A stretch of DNA of 64,000 nucleotides from Actinoallomurus liliacearum. GTDB lineage: Bacteria; Actinomycetota; Actinomycetes; Streptosporangiales; Streptosporangiaceae. This document shows positions 58,755 through 64,000 of the stretch, piece after piece. The stretch is from contig NZ_BAABHJ010000020.1 of assembly GCF_039542035.1 (NCBI RefSeq), forward strand, positions 242,816-306,815, given 5' to 3'. Each line of letters starts with the position of its first letter. Within the stretch, counting starts at the first letter, position 1. The position numbers were made by a program, and so were the translations under genes. The notes beneath the pieces were generated by a model. That model was not told the DNA's origin, searched no databases, and worked only from the letters and a program-made list of their open reading frames with translations.

Positions 58755-58783
58755 ACCTTAGGGGCCGATTCAGCTAACTGCAA
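58755..58783 (-). promoter_or_regulatory. Promoter of the nitronate monooxygenase gene
   Basis: -35 TTGCAG (58783-58778), 17-nt spacer, -10 TAAGGT (58760-58755), 7 nt to the GTG. A complete leaderless promoter. Confidence 0.65.
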
Positions 58784-58884
58784 CAGGTTCTAGTTAGGTT
58801 TCCCCGGAAGCCCAAGCCGCTTCTCGATCGCGCACGCTGTAACACGTAGCAGCAGACTTAAGGCTGATATCCCGACCAGAGGTG

Positions 58885-58913
58885 TTGACGAGGGTATGGG
58901 CGGTTGTTAGCTT
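58885..58913 (+). promoter_or_regulatory. Promoter of the LAL regulator gene
   Basis: -35 TTGACG (58885-58890), 17-nt spacer, -10 TAGCTT (58908-58913), about 50 nt before the ATG. Confidence 0.6.
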
Positions 58914-58964
58914 GCCCCCGGTCGGGGCTCTCACGCTGGGAGCGGTGCCCGGAGGCCAGCACAG

Positions 58965-61802
58965 ATGACCGATCCGTTCGGATCAGCCAATGGAACGGCC
59001 GCCCGGCCGGCGGCAACGCGGCCACCGGTCAGGGGACCGTCTCCGCCTGCCCTGGTGCACCGCGAGCCCCTCCTCGCCCGTGCCCGCGCCCACCTCGCCG
59101 TGGGCGGCAGCGTCGTGCTGACCGGCCCGACCGGCATCGGCAAGTCCACCCTGCTGGCGACCCTGGCCGCCGAGTTCACCGACCACCAGGTGCTGCGCTG
59201 CTCGCTGTCGGCCACCGAACGGCACCTGCCGTTCCTCGGCCTCATCGACCTGCTCGCCGAGACCGGCGACGACCTCCTCCAAACGCTCCCGAAGCACCAG
59301 CGGGCCGTCCTGGAGGCGGCGCTGCTGCGGCGCGACGACCCGGTCGGCGAGCGCGACGTCCTCGGCCTGCGCGTCGCCGTGCTGGCGGCGTTCCGTACCC
59401 TCTGCGCCGCCGGGCCGGTACTCCTCGTCGTCGACGACGCGCAGTGGCTGGACGCGCCGAGCGCGGAGCTGCTGGCGTTCATCGCCCGGCGCGCCGGCGG
59501 GCTGCCCCTGCGCGCCCTGGCCGGCCTGCGTGCGGGCCCGGGCGAGCCGCAGGACCCGCCGGAACTCTGCCCGTCGCCCGTGCTGACGCTGCCGGTGCCC
59601 GCGATGACCGCCGCGGAGATCGGCGGGCTGCTCGGCGACCTGCGGCTGCCGCGCGCGGTCCTGGCCAAGGTGCACCGGGCCAGTGACGGCAACCCGTTCT
59701 TCGCCCTGGAGCTGGGCCGGGCGCTCGCCGACCACCGCGGACCGCTCGATCCGGCGGCGCCGCTGCCGGTGCCCGACGGGCTGCGCACGCTGATGATGGA
59801 CCGCCTGCTGGCGCTGTCCTCCGGCGCGCGGCGGACGCTGCTCCTCGCTTGCGCGGCGGCCCGGCCGACGCTCGCCCTGCTGCGCGCCGCGGGCCGGCCG
59901 GAGGCCGCCGCGGACATCGCCGAGGCGCGGCACGCCGGGATCGTCGCGCCCGGGGACGTCATCCGGTTCACGCATCCGCTGCTGTCGGCGGTGCTGTACG
60001 CGGAGTCGGCCGAGCGGGACCGTCTCACCGCCCACGCGGCCCTCGCCGACGTGGTCACCGACCCGGTGGAGCGGGCCCATCACCTCGCGGTCGTCGCCCC
60101 GGGCCGGGACGCCCAGGTCGCCGAGACCCTCGACGAGGCCGCCACCGCCGCGCGCCGGCGCGGGGCCCGCGCCGCCGCCGCGCGGCTGGGGCTCCTGGCC
60201 GCCGAGCGCACCACCAAGCCGGAGGCGGAGCCGGAGCTGCGGCTCACCGCCGCCGAGGACGCGCTCGCCGCGGGCGAGTTCGCGATGGCGCGCGGCATCG
60301 CCGAGGACGTCCTGGCTGCGGCCGTACTGCCCGCCGAGCGGGTGCGGGCGTGGATCGTGCTGCTGGACTCCTGCGGGCAGGCCCTCGCCGAGCTCGACGA
60401 GGTGTTCCCGCGCGCGCTCGCCGACGCGCGAGACGATCCGGCGCTGCTCGCCCCGCTGCACTATCGCCTCGCCTGGCGGGCCTGGCTCGTCAAGGGCTCC
60501 GCGCCGAAGGCCCGCACGGAGGCGGCGACGGCGGCGCGGCTGGCGGCGGAGGCGGGCGACCGCAGCACCGAGCTGCTGGCCCTGACCAAACAGGCCCTGG
60601 CGGAGTTCCACATCGGGTCGCCGGAGGCGGAACGCACGATGGCGCGGGCGCTGGCCGGGCCCCATGACCCGGCGATCCGGCTCGGCCACAACGGCCCCGT
60701 GTACCTGCGCTACCGGCATCACCTCCTGCACGACCGGCTGGAGGAGGCGCGCGGCGAGCTGCGGTCGCTGACCTATGCGGTGCGCCAGCGCGGAGCGGTG
60801 GAGAGCCTGTTCATGTGCCTGTACGGCTCCGCGCAGGTCGAGATGGCGCGCGGCCGCTGCGACCGCGCCCTCGACCTGGCCTACCAGTGCCTGCGGCTGG
60901 CCCAGGACAGCGAGCTGAGCCAGGGACCGGCCTGGTGCGCGGTCGCGTTCGCCGAGGCGGCGGGCGGCTCGCTGGACCGTGGCCTGGCCGCCGCCGAACG
61001 CGGCGTCGGGCACAGCGAGGACGACGGGGACCTGCTGTTCCTGCCGACGACGCTGCACGCGCTGGGGCACATCCGGCTGCTGCGCGGCGACCCGGCCGGC
61101 GCCGCCGACGCCCTGCGCCGGGTGCGCGTCCTGGAGGCCGCGCAGGGCCTGGCCGAGCCCGGACTGCGGCGCTGGCACGCCGACCTCGCCGAGGCGCTCG
61201 CGGCGATCGGGGCGGTCGCGGAGGCGGACGAGCTGATCGAGGAGACGAGGCGGCAGGCCGCCCGGCTCGGCCGGCCGAGCGTGCTGGCCGCCCTGGACCG
61301 GGCCGCCGCTCTCGTCCTGGCCGCGCGCGGCGACCCGGCCGGGGCCGTACCCGTGCTGACACGGGCCGTCCGGGCGCAGGCGACACTCCCCTACCCGGTC
61401 GACGAGGGCCGGGCGCGGCTCGAGCTCGGCCGCCTGCACCTGCGCGCGGGAGACGTGCAGGCGGCACGGGAGGCCCTGCACGGGGCGCGCCGGGTGCTCC
61501 TGCACGCCAAGGCCGCGCCGTGGATCGCGGCGGTGACCGCCGAGCTCGACCGGCTCGACCTCGGCGTTCCGGCGACGGCCGGCGACGGCGATCCGCTGCG
61601 GGCGCTGTCCGGCATGGAACGCCGGGTGGCCGCGCTCGTCGCCGAGGGCGCGACGAACCGGGAGATCGCTGCCCGGCTGTTCGTGAGCATCAAGACGGTC
61701 GAGGCGGCGCTGACCAGGTCGTACCGCAAACTCGGGGTGCGTTCCCGGGTCGGCCTCACCCGGGCCGTCACGAGCCCGCGCGCGGAAGACCGCTCGGCGT
61801 AG
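58965..61802 (+). CDS. LuxR-family transcriptional regulator, LAL type with AAA ATPase
   Basis: A 945-aa LAL (large ATP-binding LuxR) protein. Walker A is GPTGIGKST (54-62), Walker B VLLVVDDAQWLD (about 149-160). The middle is a long Ala/Leu/Glu-rich helical TPR-like region, and the C-terminal LuxR HTH is at about 880-940 (MERRVAALVAEGATNREIAARLFVSIKTVEAALTRSYRKLGV). ATP hydrolysis and ligand binding are thought to switch DNA binding. GGAGG precedes the ATG. A palindrome straddles its stop codon, upstream of the peptidase gene it may control. Confidence 0.93.
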   Translation: MTDPFGSANGTAARPAATRPPVRGPSPPALVHREPLLARARAHLAVGGSVVLTGPTGIGKSTLLATLAAEFTDHQVLRCSLSATERHLPFLGLIDLLAETGDDLLQTLPKHQRAVLEAALLRRDDPVGERDVLGLRVAVLAAFRTLCAAGPVLLVVDDAQWLDAPSAELLAFIARRAGGLPLRALAGLRAGPGEPQDPPELCPSPVLTLPVPAMTAAEIGGLLGDLRLPRAVLAKVHRASDGNPFFALELGRALADHRGPLDPAAPLPVPDGLRTLMMDRLLALSSGARRTLLLACAAARPTLALLRAAGRPEAAADIAEARHAGIVAPGDVIRFTHPLLSAVLYAESAERDRLTAHAALADVVTDPVERAHHLAVVAPGRDAQVAETLDEAATAARRRGARAAAARLGLLAAERTTKPEAEPELRLTAAEDALAAGEFAMARGIAEDVLAAAVLPAERVRAWIVLLDSCGQALAELDEVFPRALADARDDPALLAPLHYRLAWRAWLVKGSAPKARTEAATAARLAAEAGDRSTELLALTKQALAEFHIGSPEAERTMARALAGPHDPAIRLGHNGPVYLRYRHHLLHDRLEEARGELRSLTYAVRQRGAVESLFMCLYGSAQVEMARGRCDRALDLAYQCLRLAQDSELSQGPAWCAVAFAEAAGGSLDRGLAAAERGVGHSEDDGDLLFLPTTLHALGHIRLLRGDPAGAADALRRVRVLEAAQGLAEPGLRRWHADLAEALAAIGAVAEADELIEETRRQAARLGRPSVLAALDRAAALVLAARGDPAGAVPVLTRAVRAQATLPYPVDEGRARLELGRLHLRAGDVQAAREALHGARRVLLHAKAAPWIAAVTAELDRLDLGVPATAGDGDPLRALSGMERRVAALVAEGATNREIAARLFVSIKTVEAALTRSYRKLGVRSRVGLTRAVTSPRAEDRSA

Positions 61803-61815
61803 GGATTTCCCTACG
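61798..61815. promoter_or_regulatory. Palindrome at the regulator stop, candidate LuxR-type operator
   Basis: CGTAGGGA-TT-TCCCTACG has two perfect 8-bp arms around a 2-bp centre. The regulator's TAG is inside the left arm. It lies about 140 bp before the M4 peptidase start. It could be an operator or a small terminator hairpin. Confidence 0.5.
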
Positions 61816-61956
61816 GCTCCTTGAAGAGTCTTTTCAGCTTCCCCCCGGAACCGGACACTCTGCGCAAGGTCCTCCAAACCGGTGGGCCGAGACCCTGCCC
61901 CTTCCGCCTGCCCGCCATGCGCGGGCCAACCCCTTGGCGAAAGGAACCCTCCGCTC

Positions 61957-64000
61957 ATGTCCAAACGACGCATCGCGACGGTGTCGGCCACGGCCGTCCT
62001 CGCCGTCGCAGGCGGACTGCTGACGGCTCCGGCCGTCACCGCCGCCCCGTCCCAGGTCCCCGCCAAAGCCCCCGCCAAACCGCAGCCGGCGGGGCGTTCG
62101 GCGTTCACGCCGAGCGACTTCACGGTGAACCCCTCCCCCACCACCCGCAAGCAGGTCGTCGCCGACGCCCGCAAGGCCCTCGCGGCGCACAAGAGCGCCG
62201 GGCACGTGAAGTCGGGTGACGCCTTCACGCCGCGCACGGTCGTGGTCGCCAAGAACGGCGCGGCCGACGTGCGGTTCGACCGGACGTTCCACGGTCTGCC
62301 GGTCTACGGCGGCGACCTGATCGTGCACCTCAAGCCCGGCGGTGCGTACCGCGCGCTGAACACGGCCACCCCCGCCGCGGCCGTGTCCACGACGCCGCAC
62401 GTCGCCGCCGCCGACGCGGCCCGCGCCTCGCGCGGGCAGCTGGCCGGCACGGTGTCCTCGGTCGGCAAGCCGCACCTGGCCGTGTGGGCCACCGGCCGAT
62501 CCTCCCAGCTCGTCTGGGAGACCGTCGTACGCGGCGTGCGCGCCGACCGTACGCCGAGCGTCCTACACGTCCTGGTGGACGCGACCAAGGGCAAGGTCGT
62601 GACCAAGCGGGACGAGATCGACACCCTCCTGTCGCCGGCCCAGCAGGCCGCCGCCGAAGCGCGCGCCAAGGCGGCGCCGGGTGGTGTCGGTCCGCTGACC
62701 GCGGGCACTGGGAACTCGATCTACAGCGGCACGGTGTCGATCGACCTGACGCAGTCGGGCAGCACGTGGTCGATGAAGGACCCGTCGCACGGCAACGGGT
62801 ACACCACGAACCTGAACCACGCGACGAGCGGCACCGGGACGACGTTCAGCAACTCGACCGGGACGTTCGGCAACGGCACCAACAGCGACGCGGCGTCGGC
62901 CGGCGTCGACGCGCACTACGGCGCGGCCGAGACGTTCGACTACTACAAGAACGTCCAGGGCCGTAACGGCATCTTCGGCAACGGCGCGGGCGTGCCGTCC
63001 CGTACGCACTACGGCAACGCCTACGTCAACGCCTTCTGGGACGGCTCCCAGATGACGTACGGCGACGGCTCCGGGAACGCCCGCCCCCTCGTCGAGATCG
63101 ACGTCGCCGGCCACGAGATGAGCCACGGCGTCAGCGGCGCGCTCACCGGCTGGGACGAGACCGGCGAGACCGGCGGCATGAACGAGGGCACCAGCGACAT
63201 CTTCGGCACCATGGTGGAGTTCTACGCGAACAACGCCAAGGACACGCCCGACTACACGATGGGCGAGCTGATCAACATCAACGGCGACAACAAGCCGTTG
63301 CGGTACATGTACAACCCCTCGCTCGACGGCAACTCCCCGAACTGCTACTCGAGCAGCAACGGTTCGCTGGACCCGCACTACTCGCTCGGCCCACTGACCC
63401 ACTGGTTCTTCCTGCTGGCCGTCGGCAGCGGTGACCACGGGTACGGCAACAGCCCGACCTGCAACAGCTCCACCGTCACCGGCATCGGCAACGACAAGGC
63501 CGGCAAGATCTGGTACAAGGCGCTCGCGTCGTACGCCAACAGCAGCGAGAACTACGCTCAAGCGCGCACCGACTCGCTGAAGGCCGCCGCCGACCTGTAC
63601 GGCACGCACTGCACCGAGTACAACACCGTGAACGCCGCCTGGGCGGCGGTCAGCGTCACCGGTTCCGACCCGGTCCCCGGCACCTGCCCCGGCCAGCCCG
63701 GCGCGCCGTCGGTGACCAACCCCGGCAACCAGACCAGCACGGTCGGCACCGCGGCCAGCCTGCAGATCCAGGCCAGCGACCCGAACGGGCAGACGCTGAC
63801 CTACAGCGCGACGGGCCTGCCCGCCGGGCTGTCGATCAACGCCTCGACCGGCCTGATCTCCGGCACGCCCACGACGGCCGGAACCTCCTCGGTCACCGTG
63901 ACCGCGAAGAACACCTCCAACCTGACCGGCAGCACGACGTTCACCTGGACGGTGAACCCGGTCGGCGGCGGGTGCTCCTCGCCGGGCAACAAGGTGAGCA
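61957..64000 (+). CDS. M4-family (thermolysin-like) secreted metallopeptidase, partial at the right edge
   Basis: 681 codons are present, without a stop. Signal peptide about 1-30, FTP/PepSY-type propeptide to about 235, then the M4 catalytic domain: zinc motif H386-E-M-S-H390 and third ligand E410 (NEGTSD), exactly 24 residues after H386 as in thermolysin. After the peptidase domain (ending near 570) comes a cadherin/putative-Ig (He_PIG-like) module (QIQASDPNGQTLTYSATGLPAGLSI) and the start of a Gly/Cys segment, probably another accessory domain. AAAGGAA lies about 10 nt before the ATG. It follows the LAL regulator gene on the same strand. Confidence 0.93.
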   Translation, partial: MSKRRIATVSATAVLAVAGGLLTAPAVTAAPSQVPAKAPAKPQPAGRSAFTPSDFTVNPSPTTRKQVVADARKALAAHKSAGHVKSGDAFTPRTVVVAKNGAADVRFDRTFHGLPVYGGDLIVHLKPGGAYRALNTATPAAAVSTTPHVAAADAARASRGQLAGTVSSVGKPHLAVWATGRSSQLVWETVVRGVRADRTPSVLHVLVDATKGKVVTKRDEIDTLLSPAQQAAAEARAKAAPGGVGPLTAGTGNSIYSGTVSIDLTQSGSTWSMKDPSHGNGYTTNLNHATSGTGTTFSNSTGTFGNGTNSDAASAGVDAHYGAAETFDYYKNVQGRNGIFGNGAGVPSRTHYGNAYVNAFWDGSQMTYGDGSGNARPLVEIDVAGHEMSHGVSGALTGWDETGETGGMNEGTSDIFGTMVEFYANNAKDTPDYTMGELININGDNKPLRYMYNPSLDGNSPNCYSSSNGSLDPHYSLGPLTHWFFLLAVGSGDHGYGNSPTCNSSTVTGIGNDKAGKIWYKALASYANSSENYAQARTDSLKAAADLYGTHCTEYNTVNAAWAAVSVTGSDPVPGTCPGQPGAPSVTNPGNQTSTVGTAASLQIQASDPNGQTLTYSATGLPAGLSINASTGLISGTPTTAGTSSVTVTAKNTSNLTGSTTFTWTVNPVGGGCSSPGNKVS

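Noticed and set aside
58983..62252. 1089-codon open frame on the minus strand
   Set aside because: It mirrors the LAL regulator and the peptidase start. Its composition (runs of Gly/Arg/Gln/Val) is the usual antisense shadow in 72% GC DNA, and it has no domain or ribosome site.
1..64000. CRISPR arrays, insertion sequences, integrases, attachment sites or a replication origin
   Set aside because: No regularly spaced repeats, transposase or integrase motifs or DnaA-box clusters were seen on either strand.

Overview
The window is about 72% GC with strong third-position GC, ATGA/GTGA gene overlaps and many TANNNT -10 elements sitting 6-9 nt before start codons without a Shine-Dalgarno. It encodes a fused LysX, an F420-type LLM oxidoreductase, Actinobacteria-type Ser/Thr kinases, a GPP34 protein, a LAL-type LuxR regulator and a KstR-like operator. 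This points to a soil actinomycete, probably of the Streptosporangiales/Thermomonosporaceae type (inference only). I see no rRNA, tRNA, CRISPR array, insertion sequence or phage module.

1-12 kb: a partial anti-sigma ATPase, two paralogous Ser/Thr kinases, divergent lysX (membrane lipid lysylation fused to Lys-tRNA synthetase), a hypothetical protein, an orphan TIGR02679/JetD-like Toprim protein next to a GPP34 protein, a MazG-like pyrophosphohydrolase and a DUF4253 protein. 11-15 kb: a divergent pair of secreted plant-biomass enzymes, a CE1-type esterase and an arabinofuranosidase-like glycosidase, both ending in CBM2.

15-27 kb: a tightly coupled minus-strand operon for non-phosphorylative L-fucose catabolism. 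It holds the diketo-acid hydrolase, L-fuconate dehydratase, SDR, CUT2 ABC transporter, aldo/keto reductase (L-fucose dehydrogenase) and lactonase, followed directly by lutABC, which would burn the L-lactate the route releases. A GntR/FCD regulator and a mutarotase are divergent. Three direct repeats between them look like operators, and a 20-codon ORF tiles exactly between lutA and lutB.

27-36 kb: small hypothetical genes, PspC, an MBL-fold hydrolase, a phosphotransferase plus partner, a cysteine-less HesB-like protein, an LLM oxidoreductase and two SDRs. 36-52 kb: acyl-CoA/steroid-type catabolism: two FadD ligases, three thiolase/lipid-transfer proteins, two DUF35 OB-fold proteins, EchA, KstR-type boxes and a solitary Mce protein. 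It is interrupted by a GNAT plus N-acylamino-acid-racemase pair, a cysteine dioxygenase and LysR/MarR regulators.

52-64 kb: an OmpA-family lipoprotein, a patch of decayed genes (a shortened DUF3800-like gene and an alpha/beta-hydrolase tail), a serine hydrolase, adenosine deaminase, a nitronate monooxygenase, a 945-aa LAL regulator and, running off the right edge, an M4 (thermolysin-like) secreted metallopeptidase. Four related imperfect palindromes lie only at convergent gene junctions and look like a dispersed bidirectional-terminator repeat family.
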